Origin: PGYR01 sp041675005
GTDB taxonomy: Bacteria > Bacteroidota > Ignavibacteria > Kapaibacteriales > UBA2268
Length of the DNA stretch: 64,000 nucleotides
Assembly: GCA_041675005.1 (NCBI GenBank)
Contig: JBAYUQ010000010.1
Coordinates: forward strand, 1-64,000
Direction: 5' to 3'
The translations under genes were made by a program, and so were the position numbers. Shown in pieces: positions 35,211 through 43,624 of this stretch (positions are counted from its first letter, which is position 1; every line of letters begins with the position of its first letter). The notes under the pieces are model-generated. The model did no database searches, was not told where the DNA came from, and saw only the letters and a list, made by a program, of their open reading frames with translations.

Positions 35211-35927
35211 ATGAAATATACAACTCAACTATTGCTATTGATTCTAGCAATTGCTCTAACTACGTCTTGTGGCGATGATACATCAGGGCCATCAGAAGCT
35301 TCACTACCGCACTTTACTTTCAATGATGGAAATGTTTGGTATTATGACATGATAGACTCAGAAGAGGGAGTTGAGTTCTTAGATAAAAAAATTGAAGAGC
35401 ATACTTTATCACCAAGTACTGTTGGAGGGAAAGATTGTTTAAAATACTATATTATCGATGAAGGTGATAAAACTGAAAATAGTGATTTTATATATGCCAT
35501 GACAGATGAAAGCGGATATTATATTTATTATGATGAATTATATGAAGATTTAGCTGATAATTTTACTGAATTAAGAGATTTATGGGTTAAATATATTGAT
35601 TTTAAAAACAAGAATTGGACATCAGTAGATATTAATAAAGATACAACATTTGAAGATGGTACAAATCTCAAACTCAGTTTCAAGCTTTCTGGTTCATTAA
35701 TTGGGAGAGAAGAGGTAACGTACAAAAATCAAAAGTACAATTCCTTTATAACTCGAATAGATTTAACAATTAATGAAACTTTATCGAAAGACGGTGAATC
35801 TGAAATAAAAACAACTTTCAACAGTATTGAATTAACAACAATAAATGACATTGGTAATTATAAATTAAGACAAGCAAGGGATGGAGTGTTCAGAGATTCA
35901 TACCAAGTCCTTACCGACCACAAATAA
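35211..35927 (+). CDS. lipoprotein of unknown function, paralog 2
   Basis: The 238-residue product matches paralog 1 (33155-33874) from end to end. It shares MKYT at the start, the lipobox TTSC with GDDT and GPSEA, F.FNDGNVWYYD, LWVKYIDFK in the middle and SYQVLTDHK at the end. Conservation is highest at the two termini and around these motifs. The mature chain is beta-rich with no recognised family. A TacAT-like module lies in between on the other strand, so the module may have inserted between tandem copies. Confidence 0.7.
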   Translation: MKYTTQLLLLILAIALTTSCGDDTSGPSEASLPHFTFNDGNVWYYDMIDSEEGVEFLDKKIEEHTLSPSTVGGKDCLKYYIIDEGDKTENSDFIYAMTDESGYYIYYDELYEDLADNFTELRDLWVKYIDFKNKNWTSVDINKDTTFEDGTNLKLSFKLSGSLIGREEVTYKNQKYNSFITRIDLTINETLSKDGESEIKTTFNSIELTTINDIGNYKLRQARDGVFRDSYQVLTDHK

Positions 35928-35936
35928 CAACAAAAG

Positions 35937-35960
35937 AGCCGAGTTAAAGCTCGGCTTTTT
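35937..35960 (+). terminator. terminator after lipoprotein copy 2
   Basis: AGCCGAG (35937-35943) pairs with CTCGGCT (35950-35956) around TTAAAG and continues into TTTT and a T-rich run. It lies about ten bases after the stop codon. Confidence 0.88.
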
Positions 35961-36060
35961 CTTTGCTTTCTTAATTGTTAATTTGAAATCAATCTAACTT
36001 TTGTTATTTTACATAACTAATACTCTAAGTTAAACGTTTTATATTGAAAAGAGAAAGACT

Positions 36061-36264
36061 ATGGTAATAGAACGAATAAATAATGAAATAGTAATTAAGA
36101 TATCATCTGATACTGATATAACTGGATTGCAAAGATTAATCGATTATATTAAATTTAGAGAGATTGCCTCAAAAAGCAAGGCTAGTGAAGATGAAATCAA
36201 TAATCTTGTTCGTGAATCTAAATCTGAGTGGTGGGAGAAAAACAAGAATAGATTTATTAAATGA
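36061..36264 (+). CDS. short antitoxin paired with a PIN toxin
   Basis: The 67-residue protein starts MVIERINNEIVIKISSDTD and continues into a helical acidic/basic tail (ASEDEINNLVRESKSEWWEKNKNR). The N-terminal beta-like part and helical tail are common in antitoxins placed before PIN toxins in Bacteroidota. It overlaps the PIN gene by 4 bases (ATGA). No DNA-binding fold can be assigned with certainty; the call rests mainly on position. Confidence 0.65.
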   Translation: MVIERINNEIVIKISSDTDITGLQRLIDYIKFREIASKSKASEDEINNLVRESKSEWWEKNKNRFIK

Positions 36265-36710
36265 AAATAGTGGTTGATACAAATATTGTCTTTAGCGCTA
36301 TATTAACTCCGAATGGTAAGATCAGTGATTTATTGCTAAATTCTGATAGTAGATTCAAATTCTATTCCCCTCAAAGCATTCTTGATGAATTAGAAAGGCA
36401 TCATAATAAGTTATGTGCTATTTCGAACCTTCATTCTTCAGAAATCAACTTTCTAAAAAGAATAATTCTCAAAAAAATTAACATTATTGATCTTGACATA
36501 ATAAGTAGCGAAAATTGGAAGAAAGCTATAGAACTAACTAATAACGTAGATGAGTTTGATGCACCTTTTATAGCATTAAGTTTAGAATTAGATGTTCCTC
36601 TTTGGACAGGTGACAAAAAGCTAGTAACTGGGTTATCTTCACTGGGAATTGATTGGATTTTAAACACAAACGATGTTCAGATAATTAGAGATGAGTATAC
36701 GTTTGATTAA
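36261..36710 (+). CDS. PIN-domain toxin (VapC-like)
   Basis: PIN toxins are Mg-dependent RNases that cut tRNA or rRNA. The first acidic residue is Asp6 in MKIVVDTNIVFSAIL, then Glu near residue 44 in SILDELERH, and Asp residues in NVDEFDAPFIALSLELDVPLWTGDKKL (about residues 94-120). The order antitoxin then toxin with a 4-base overlap supports a type II module. It ends in a stop that overlaps the stop of the convergent gene at 36707. Confidence 0.85.
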   Translation: MKIVVDTNIVFSAILTPNGKISDLLLNSDSRFKFYSPQSILDELERHHNKLCAISNLHSSEINFLKRIILKKINIIDLDIISSENWKKAIELTNNVDEFDAPFIALSLELDVPLWTGDKKLVTGLSSLGIDWILNTNDVQIIRDEYTFD

Positions 36711-37327
36711 TTATCCTTACTTTGTAACAAGTAATCTAAATCAGTAAATAATTCTTCTAATACTCTTATTACTTTTTGTAAGTCACCTGAAATTGTGGAA
36801 GTTTCTTGTTTTTCCTTTTCAATTCTTATCTCATATTTTTCATCACCTATTGATGACTCTTCACCAATACACATGTATACATTACCACCAGCCAAATTCA
36901 ATTCTTCAGTTTCGATAAAAAGCTTTTCGGCTCCGTAACCAGAACCCTCAGGTAATGGAAACCCTTTTCTATTTTGTTCTAACTTTGCTTGACTAAGTAC
37001 TATTTTAATTCTTAACAATGCATCTTCATTTAAAATTAGCCTTTTTTGATATTTAATATAATTCCAATCATCATTCATTGGACTTTCAAACGTTAGAATA
37101 AGAGAGGAGTCAATAATTATTATTTCGTACCAATATCTATCAAATAATGAATATCCATCAGTATGGAAATAATCAACTTTGAAGGTTGCATTTGGGGCTT
37201 GTTTGAATACTTTTTTAGTTGTTGTATCATATTGAATTTCATATTCATAAGAATCAGAAGTATCTGTTTGACTATTTGAAGCAAAAGTAAACAGACAAAA
37301 AAGTATTATAATAATTAAATAATTCAT
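36707..37327 (-). CDS. secreted protein of unknown function
   Basis: The 206-residue product has a signal peptide (about 1-20, MNYLIIIILFCLFTFASNSQ). The rest is mixed, with acidic strands (YEYEIQYDTTTKKVF) and a helical end (DLQKVIRVLEELFTDLDYLL). I recognise no family. Its stop overlaps that of the convergent PIN toxin gene by three bases, so its transcript probably reads into the antisense of the toxin. It lies 26 bases beyond the DUF2007-like gene and may be part of the same leftward unit. Confidence 0.55.
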   Translation of the reverse strand: MNYLIIIILFCLFTFASNSQTDTSDSYEYEIQYDTTTKKVFKQAPNATFKVDYFHTDGYSLFDRYWYEIIIIDSSLILTFESPMNDDWNYIKYQKRLILNEDALLRIKIVLSQAKLEQNRKGFPLPEGSGYGAEKLFIETEELNLAGGNVYMCIGEESSIGDEKYEIRIEKEKQETSTISGDLQKVIRVLEELFTDLDYLLQSKDN

Positions 37328-37353
37328 ATTTAAATTTATGTGGAATTAGCCCT

Positions 37354-37593
37354 TCACTCCTCTTTCCACTCATTCGCTTCTATTAGCTCTTTGGCGGTTT
37401 CGTAGTCTTCTCTAAGAACGTATATCTTAGCTATGGCAAGTCCACCAACGTTGAATTGGCGAGTAGTATCTATTTGTGATAGTACTTGAGCTGCTATTTC
37501 CACATTCTCAAGCATTCCTTTTATCAGCAATGCCTCTATCTCGTCTGAGGTAGTGTAAGCCAATACCCAATCTTGGTTATTATCATTATTCAT
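37354..37593 (-). CDS. DUF2007-like small cytoplasmic protein
   Basis: The 79-residue protein has WVLAYTTSDEIEALLIKGMLENVEIAAQVLSQ, then VGGLAIAKIYVLREDYETAKELIEA. The first half fits the DUF2007 'putative signal transducing protein' pattern, in which an (Y/F)xxxxxxEAxxxxxxLExxgI unit is followed by a (I/V)xVxxxdxxxAxexI unit. Its start overlaps the Omp28-like stop by 8 bases. Function is unknown in the family. Confidence 0.7.
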   Translation of the reverse strand: MNNDNNQDWVLAYTTSDEIEALLIKGMLENVEIAAQVLSQIDTTRQFNVGGLAIAKIYVLREDYETAKELIEANEWKEE

Positions 37594-38401
37594 ACAGATG
37601 CTCTGCAGTTGCCTGCTTTATATAGTACGATTTTACATCTTGTACAAAAGCTACGAATCGTAATTTGTTATGTCTGAATCCCACTGGAATTTTATAAGTG
37701 TATTCTTTAGTTATATTTTCGCCTGCAACAGCACCACCTGATTTTAGTTGCTCACCAAAAGTTCCAGTCACTGAGCCACGCAATACGTGATTATGAACGT
37801 AATCCTTTATTACTTCTGTGTTGTTTTTCTGAGGGCTTACTATGCTGTCTTCAGTTATGTAGATACATAGATTGTCATCTCCAGTTCCTTTATTAATATA
37901 GTCACAATTAACAGTTATACTTACAGTACTATCTGTTTCATTGTAACTTAACTGCATATCTAAATCTAGGTCTGGTTCTAAAAATGACTCATCGATTATT
38001 TGTTTATCCCATAGCCCAAAGTTCATTAATCTTACGCCGTCTCTTAGCTTTTGGTTAACCATACCAATTGGTAAACCTGTAGTTGGCGTAGCAAACTTAG
38101 AGAATAGTTCAGCGCTAGTCTCAGAACGCATATCAACATCTTCTGGTTTTTTAGGGTCAGCCAATGTACTTGCGTGAGCACCGAATAGGATTACATTTTC
38201 TTCGCCGTACGCTTTAGCTAAATCACTTGATACTTTATTCGCATTAGGACAATAAACGCAGTTGATAGCAGTAAAATCGAGTAGTATTACTTTCTTCTTG
38301 AAATCACCAATTGTCTTTTCATTTTGTAAATAAGGTTCATCTACTATATCGCAACTAACTGCGAATAGACCTAAAGCTAGGAATAATATTATTTTTTTCA
38401 T
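37586..38401 (-). CDS. Omp28-like thioredoxin-fold lipoprotein
   Basis: The 271-residue product has a lipobox AVSC (Cys near residue 17). Its thioredoxin-like domain has a CxxC motif in LLDFTAINCVYCPNANKV (Cys near 49 and 52), then ENVILFGAHAS and TPTTGLPIGMVN in the cis-Pro position. This is the Omp28 family of Bacteroidota, outer-membrane lipoproteins of unknown precise role. It is placed between the DUF6029-like barrel gene (8-base spacer) and the DUF2007-like gene (8-base overlap). Confidence 0.82.
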   Translation of the reverse strand: MKKIILFLALGLFAVSCDIVDEPYLQNEKTIGDFKKKVILLDFTAINCVYCPNANKVSSDLAKAYGEENVILFGAHASTLADPKKPEDVDMRSETSAELFSKFATPTTGLPIGMVNQKLRDGVRLMNFGLWDKQIIDESFLEPDLDLDMQLSYNETDSTVSITVNCDYINKGTGDDNLCIYITEDSIVSPQKNNTEVIKDYVHNHVLRGSVTGTFGEQLKSGGAVAGENITKEYTYKIPVGFRHNKLRFVAFVQDVKSYYIKQATAEHLYE

Positions 38402-38409
38402 CTTAACAC

Positions 38410-40047
38410 CTAAAAAGTAGTTGATACTGTAAAATATAGCCCATTGGATGCAGGTACGAACCTACATACACCACCTACACATATAATCCCCGAACGTTGG
38501 CGACCATAGCTCATCTGCATTCTAGTTCCGCCAGTTACATAGGCGAATGACCCACTATAATAATGTACCTGATGATCTACGAATTTGTTTCCATAGTTAT
38601 ATTGGTCTGAGAGTGAGATATAGTAATTCGGGCTAATAGTCAACTCGAAAAGTGCCATCATCCAGTTCCCATTTACGAAATCTGCCGTTTTCAAAACACT
38701 ATCTTGAGATGCCCATAAATGTTCCAAATCCATTTTCAAAGCATAAGTCTCTGATAATCTATAAGTCGCATCGAAAACAGCAATGTTCGAATTTACTTTA
38801 CCTATTATAGGTGCCCAACCATTCTCAGCTACATCTTTGTCGTAGATTTGAGTTATAAGACTTACAGTAGTTTTTAAATCTTCTGAGAATCTTTTCGATA
38901 CTTCAATATTCAAATCCTGATAGAATAGTCTATCACCAAATGCAAAGAAGTCGGAAGTATAAGTAAAGTCATCCACTCTATTTGAGTCTATTCCTTGGAT
39001 TCGGCTATAGTTTAAGGAAACTGTTGTACCGTGTTCACCACCAAGTGTTGTGCCTTTATCGAATTTGTATGTAACATTAGCTTGCACCCCTATCTCACCA
39101 ACTAATTGTGTAGCAAAAGGATAAAGTGAAGTCAATCCGTAAGTGTGTTGCTTAGTCAATGGTGGGATAAAGTTCATATTCATCACATTACCAGTTGCCG
39201 AGCGTTCTGCACGGAAATCCATATTATCAGATCTATGAAAATCCAACGATATACCTAATCCATCAGTGAAATAAGAACCACTTAATAATAGTCCTTGTCC
39301 TGAGTTGTAAGAGAAATTATTGACTGCAGAGGGGTCATTTATTTTATAAGAATATTCGGCATCTAAGCTGAATTCATTTGCAATGAATGTACTTCTTAGG
39401 AAGTATGCGAAAACGTTCTCTGGTAGGTTGTATGTATTTTCTTGATCTTCCTCGTATTTACTAACTATACCACCTTCTACTGAAACTCCATTATCACCGA
39501 AAAAATCAGTGTACGAGTCCAAGTAAATTTTACCTTTAGCACCTCTTATAATTCCATCACTCTGCGACCAGAAATTACGCATAGTACCCATTAGTCCCGT
39601 GAATTCTAGTCCATCATCTGGTCTTAGATTCACCCTAACGCCATTGAGGGAGTTATCAACTCCAAGTGCTTTTTCCTCATAAGTACGTAATATAAGGCCA
39701 GAGCCAAATTGCTCGTAGAAATTACCTGCCGTTACATCAATCATATCAGAGCGATAAGTACCGTATATGAAGGGAAAACCACTGTCCTCGAAACGCGAAT
39801 CAATACCCAATAGTGGTGGTCTGTATGCTTCGTAACGCATACCAAACTCGAAATTATCAAGATGGTATCGCATATTCAAATACCCTTGAACAGCAACTTG
39901 TTTGGGGAATTCAGTAGTTCCTATTGAGCTATCCTGCTGGTAGTATTGTCCTTCTGTAACGAAATTTCCCGTTACCCTACCTTGCGAATATACGCTAGAT
40001 ATAGAGAGGAAAGCTAGTAAAATAGTTGAACTAATTGATTTTATCAT
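38410..40047 (-). CDS. DUF6029-like outer-membrane protein
   Basis: The 545-residue product has a signal peptide (about 1-21) and then RVTGNFVTEGQYYQQD. The rest is long beta-strand-rich sequence with many aromatic and glycine residues, ending GLYFTVSTTF with a terminal Phe, the sign of an outer-membrane barrel. MTAGNFYEQFGSGL-like and NGVRVNLRPDDGLEFTGLMG segments match what I recall of the DUF6029 family, often encoded with Omp28. It overlaps the TPR gene by 4 bases. The role is unknown; a partner of the Omp28-like lipoprotein is likely. Confidence 0.75.
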   Translation of the reverse strand: MIKSISSTILLAFLSISSVYSQGRVTGNFVTEGQYYQQDSSIGTTEFPKQVAVQGYLNMRYHLDNFEFGMRYEAYRPPLLGIDSRFEDSGFPFIYGTYRSDMIDVTAGNFYEQFGSGLILRTYEEKALGVDNSLNGVRVNLRPDDGLEFTGLMGTMRNFWSQSDGIIRGAKGKIYLDSYTDFFGDNGVSVEGGIVSKYEEDQENTYNLPENVFAYFLRSTFIANEFSLDAEYSYKINDPSAVNNFSYNSGQGLLLSGSYFTDGLGISLDFHRSDNMDFRAERSATGNVMNMNFIPPLTKQHTYGLTSLYPFATQLVGEIGVQANVTYKFDKGTTLGGEHGTTVSLNYSRIQGIDSNRVDDFTYTSDFFAFGDRLFYQDLNIEVSKRFSEDLKTTVSLITQIYDKDVAENGWAPIIGKVNSNIAVFDATYRLSETYALKMDLEHLWASQDSVLKTADFVNGNWMMALFELTISPNYYISLSDQYNYGNKFVDHQVHYYSGSFAYVTGGTRMQMSYGRQRSGIICVGGVCRFVPASNGLYFTVSTTF

Positions 40048-40673
40048 TCTTCTACCGGATTCTGTATTTCTTCTATTAGTCTATTTACCTCCGCTGCCAA
40101 AGGCCCTTTGTTTCCATTAATTTCTAAGAATTTTTCGAAGTCTTTTAGTGCTGCATCATTTCTTTTATTCAGTTTATGTACTGCACCACGAGCATAGAAA
40201 GGCATAGCGTAACCGGGTTGTAACTCGATTGCTCTGTTGTAATCCATTAATGCTTTGTCCCAGCTTTCTAAGAAATAATATGAGTTACCACGAGCATAAT
40301 ATGCCTCTGGGTATTCGTTACTGATAGAAAGGGTTTTAGTGAAACTTAGGATTGCAGACTGCAAGTTACCCTCTTCAACTTCCGATAGTCCACGACCGTA
40401 ATATGCTTCGAAATAATTCGGGTCTAATGATATTGCTTTGTTAAAATCCTTTATAGCATTACTAAAATCTTTTTTATAGAAATATGCCAAACCACGACCG
40501 TAAAATGTAGGTGCGTAATTGTCAGCTTTATCTATTGCTTTGTTGTAATATGTCAAAGCTTTATCATAATCTTTAGTTTTGATAGCATTGTATGCTGTCT
40601 GTATAAACCCTTCGGTTTGAGCGAATAGTGAGACGCTCATCAAAAAGAATAATGCTGTTATTAAGTTTTTCAT
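40044..40673 (-). CDS. periplasmic TPR protein
   Basis: The 209-residue protein has a signal peptide (about 1-18) followed by about five TPR units with the repeated pattern YYGRGL/YFKKDFSNAIKDFNKAI/LDPN (units near residues 25, 58, 92, 126 and 160). TPRs bind other proteins. It is first in a leftward set with the DUF6029-like barrel and Omp28-like lipoprotein, overlapping the barrel gene by 4 bases. That suggests an assembly or scaffold role for the barrel or the lipoprotein. Confidence 0.85.
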   Translation of the reverse strand: MKNLITALFFLMSVSLFAQTEGFIQTAYNAIKTKDYDKALTYYNKAIDKADNYAPTFYGRGLAYFYKKDFSNAIKDFNKAISLDPNYFEAYYGRGLSEVEEGNLQSAILSFTKTLSISNEYPEAYYARGNSYYFLESWDKALMDYNRAIELQPGYAMPFYARGAVHKLNKRNDAALKDFEKFLEINGNKGPLAAEVNRLIEEIQNPVEE

Positions 40674-40734
40674 AATATTTCTCTGATTGTTATTTTATTC
40701 GATAAACAATATATAAAAATTGCTCGATTTATCC

Positions 40735-41670
40735 TTACGATAATCTCTTTCTGAAATCGGCAATCGTTTTTTCTAATCCTTCTCTTCTATCTACTTTGGG
40801 TGACCAACCTAGTATTGATTTTGCTCGAGTTATATCTGGTTGTCTTATCTTGGGGTCATCTTGTGGCAATTCTTCGAATACTATTTCGGAATCTGAGCCA
40901 GTTAATTCGATGATCTCTTTCGCCAAATCCAACATAGTTAGTTCGCTAGGGTTACCTATATTCACAGGATTAACTTCGTCTGACATTAGTAATCTGTATA
41001 TTCCCTCTACCAAATCATCTACGTAACATACAGAGCGAGTTTGAGAACCATCTCCATATACAGTTACTGGTTCGCCTTTTAGTGCTTGGCGGATGAAGTT
41101 AGGGATTGCTCTACCGTCATGTAGTCTCATACGCGGACCGTAAGTGTTGAAAATACGAATGATTCTAGTCTCTACACCATGGAACTGATGATATGCCATT
41201 GTCATTGCTTCCGAAAATCTCTTCGCTTCATCATATACTCCTCTCGAACCAACAGGGTTTACATTACCCCAATAATCCTCAGTTTGCGGATGGATAAGTG
41301 GGTCACCATATACTTCACTTGTACTTGCTAATAGATATCTAGCACCTTTCTCTTTAGCCAGACCTAGTATCTTATGCGTACCTAATGATCCAACTTTTAA
41401 AGTTTGGATTGGTAGTTTCAGATAATCAATAGGTGATGCTGGTGATGCAAAGTGCAAGATATAATCTATATCTTCTGCAAAGAAGTTGTATTCGGTTATA
41501 TCGTGGAGTACGAATTTGAAATTTGGATTACCGAAGAGATGAGCAATGTTGTCAGTATCGCCTGTTAGCAGGTTATCGACACCGATTACTTTGAACCCTT
41601 CGGCTATAAATCTATCAGATAAGTGCGAGCCCAAAAATCCGGCCGCACCCGTTATAAGTATTGTTTTCAT
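40735..41670 (-). CDS. UDP-glucuronate decarboxylase (UDP-xylose synthase)
   Basis: The enzyme makes UDP-xylose from UDP-glucuronate. The Rossmann loop is TGAAGFLGSHL (about 7-17) and the catalytic pair is in VYDEAKRFSEA (YxxxK). The family-specific segments HFASPASPIDYLKLPIQTLKVGS, ASTSEVYGDP and the RIIRIFNTYGPRM loop point to UXS rather than other dehydratases. Length 311 is typical. It would supply xylose for surface glycans, in line with the glycosyltransferases at 10574 and 17478. Confidence 0.9.
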   Translation of the reverse strand: MKTILITGAAGFLGSHLSDRFIAEGFKVIGVDNLLTGDTDNIAHLFGNPNFKFVLHDITEYNFFAEDIDYILHFASPASPIDYLKLPIQTLKVGSLGTHKILGLAKEKGARYLLASTSEVYGDPLIHPQTEDYWGNVNPVGSRGVYDEAKRFSEAMTMAYHQFHGVETRIIRIFNTYGPRMRLHDGRAIPNFIRQALKGEPVTVYGDGSQTRSVCYVDDLVEGIYRLLMSDEVNPVNIGNPSELTMLDLAKEIIELTGSDSEIVFEELPQDDPKIRQPDITRAKSILGWSPKVDRREGLEKTIADFRKRLS

Positions 41671-41764
41671 ATTATATGCTATTATATAGTAATTACTAAT
41701 AGCAAAAATAAGAATTTCGAAGCTAATTGACTATTTATTTACAAAACTTAATGATTGAGATATA

Positions 41765-42439
41765 TTAATCAAATTCAACATCGGGTCTAGTAGAAGCAGA
41801 AGTAACCGATAGACCAGGGTATTTCTCGTTATAATCTTCTCTCCCTAAGCGGATAATTTCATAAGCTTCTTCTCTACCGTAGATATCTGTTATCTCTACA
41901 TTCTTTTTGTCTTGTTCGTCAGGATTCTGCTTATAAGTAAGGAAATAATGCTTCAATCTTCTGATTATTGATTCTGGGATTTTAGATATATCATTTCGCT
42001 CATCATAAACCAAATCATCATTCATTACTGCTATTATCTTATCATCAGCTTCGCCGTGATCTATCATACGCATACCACCGATTGGACGGCAATTAACTAA
42101 TATATCACCGTAAGGTACTATCCGCTCAGTTATAACACATATATCCAGAGGGTCTTTATCGCCGACTATGTCAGTTCTTCCTGTTTTTTCATTACAATGT
42201 GCTGCTACTCGTTTACCTGCGTAAGTCTGTGGCAACATACCATACAAAGTAGGACAAACACTAGAGTATATCTGAGGTCTATCTATTTTCAGATAACCAG
42301 TATATTTGTCTAGTTCGTACTTTACGGTGTCTCCTGGTACTAATTCTATGTATGATGTAACGATACGAGGTGATTGATCACCAATAGGTACACCATGCCA
42401 AGGGTGTGATTTGAATATTAAGCCAGTTTGATTCCACAT
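41765..42439 (-). CDS. ppa: inorganic pyrophosphatase
   Basis: The soluble family I pyrophosphatase hydrolyses PPi. The metal-binding motif is GDKDPLDICVITER near residue 113, followed by RMIDHGEADDKIIAV with further acidic ligands. The N-terminus (KSHPWHGVPIGD) and the 224-residue length resemble the longer form known from Chlamydiae and some Bacteroidota. It is a single leftward gene, 94 bases before the UDP-glucuronate decarboxylase. Confidence 0.93.
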   Translation of the reverse strand: MWNQTGLIFKSHPWHGVPIGDQSPRIVTSYIELVPGDTVKYELDKYTGYLKIDRPQIYSSVCPTLYGMLPQTYAGKRVAAHCNEKTGRTDIVGDKDPLDICVITERIVPYGDILVNCRPIGGMRMIDHGEADDKIIAVMNDDLVYDERNDISKIPESIIRRLKHYFLTYKQNPDEQDKKNVEITDIYGREEAYEIIRLGREDYNEKYPGLSVTSASTRPDVEFD

Positions 42440-42570
42440 TTTCTATACCTTCATTTATATGAGGTACAAAAATATGAATATGGATATTAAAAGTATCATA
42501 AATACTAAAAAAACTTTAGTTTGTCTTTTGACGTTTTAGTTATTACTAGAAAATTAAACTAAGAATTAGG

Positions 42571-43482
42571 ATGAGAACTATAACCATATTATTATTAATT
42601 GTAAGTATGTTCCTGTTGAGCTGTAGTGGAACTTCTAAAAAAGCAAAAGAAGATGTCATTGCGAGGACTGAAAGGACGCGGCAATCTCAAGAGCAAGAGA
42701 AGATTGAAAGAGATTACCGCGCTTCGCATGTAATGACAGAAGAATTAGGCAGCGGAATAGATTCAATATCAGAAGTTGATAGTTTATTAATTTTGGGAGT
42801 TGGTAGGAGTCCATATGGCAAACGTGAAAAGTTGTATATTTCTCGATTTTCAGATGGTATATACGTAGCGGAAGAACCATGCAATGATTGTGAAAGGATA
42901 GAAAAGAGATTAACTTTTTCAGATTCTAATACATTTAATATGACAATAGAATATGTTGGTTCTAATAAACCAAATATTGAAAATTATGGAGGAAAAGTTA
43001 AATTCTTTAGTAAAAGTTCAAATGTAGAACTAATCTTTGAAGATCAAGCAAGTAATACTAGTAAAACGTATGGAAGTGATGGGGATAGATTATTTCCTCT
43101 TCGAGGAGGCGGTAGTGTTTTCCGAAAGGCATTCACCAACCAACTAACAGACTCTCTTTGGTATCTATGCTCATTAGAAGGTAAGAAAGTGCCCGTAGTG
43201 CATGTAGATGGTCTCAGTTCAGAGTATATTAAGTTTGAAAATGATGGGCATGTGAAAGCACAAACGAAATGTGGCTTTTATAATGCTGAATTTGATATAG
43301 AAGATAGGAACCTAGTAAGCGTAAGTAATCTAAATGAGAGTAAAATTCCTTGTAATCAAGACGAAACGAGTACTATGTTCATTAGACTTTTCTTAAATGA
43401 TTTCCGATATGAAATAGAAAGCGATACATTATATTTTCGAGATATGAATAGTGAGATTATAGCGAAGTTTGCGAGACATTAG
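42571..43482 (+). CDS. lipoprotein with NlpE-like and META domains
   Basis: The 303-residue product has a lipobox LLSC (Cys near residue 18) and a charged coiled linker. An NlpE N-terminal-like domain has the CxxC motif in AEEPCNDCERIEKRLTF (about residues 108-124). A C-terminal META domain (about 190-300) follows, with SLWYLCSLEGKKV and KAQTKCGFYNAEFD. In enteric bacteria NlpE signals envelope stress through CpxA, and META proteins such as HslJ are heat-inducible. This domain combination and the neighbouring CxxC gene at 45364 suggest an envelope stress or metal-linked role. Confidence 0.82.
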   Translation: MRTITILLLIVSMFLLSCSGTSKKAKEDVIARTERTRQSQEQEKIERDYRASHVMTEELGSGIDSISEVDSLLILGVGRSPYGKREKLYISRFSDGIYVAEEPCNDCERIEKRLTFSDSNTFNMTIEYVGSNKPNIENYGGKVKFFSKSSNVELIFEDQASNTSKTYGSDGDRLFPLRGGGSVFRKAFTNQLTDSLWYLCSLEGKKVPVVHVDGLSSEYIKFENDGHVKAQTKCGFYNAEFDIEDRNLVSVSNLNESKIPCNQDETSTMFIRLFLNDFRYEIESDTLYFRDMNSEIIAKFARH

Positions 43483-43500
43483 TTCAGATTCACGATTGAC

Positions 43501-43569
43501 TGTAGAGACGTATTGCATACGTCTCCAAAAGAAAAAAGGATTTTGAGACGTATGCAATACGTCTCTACA
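43501..43569. repeat. inverted pair of AGACGTAT hairpins
   Basis: A 25-base unit at 43501-43525 (TGTAGAGACGTAT, TGC, ATACGTCTC) is mirrored exactly at 43545-43569 with a 19-base A-rich spacer between them. Each unit is a hairpin on its own, and the two together can form a long cruciform. It fills most of the gap between the NlpE-META and LytTR genes. Confidence 0.9.
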
Positions 43570-43624
43570 TTTCGATTGAAATGAAAAGGAAAATTATAAT
43601 CAAATAATAAAAAATAACTTATAA

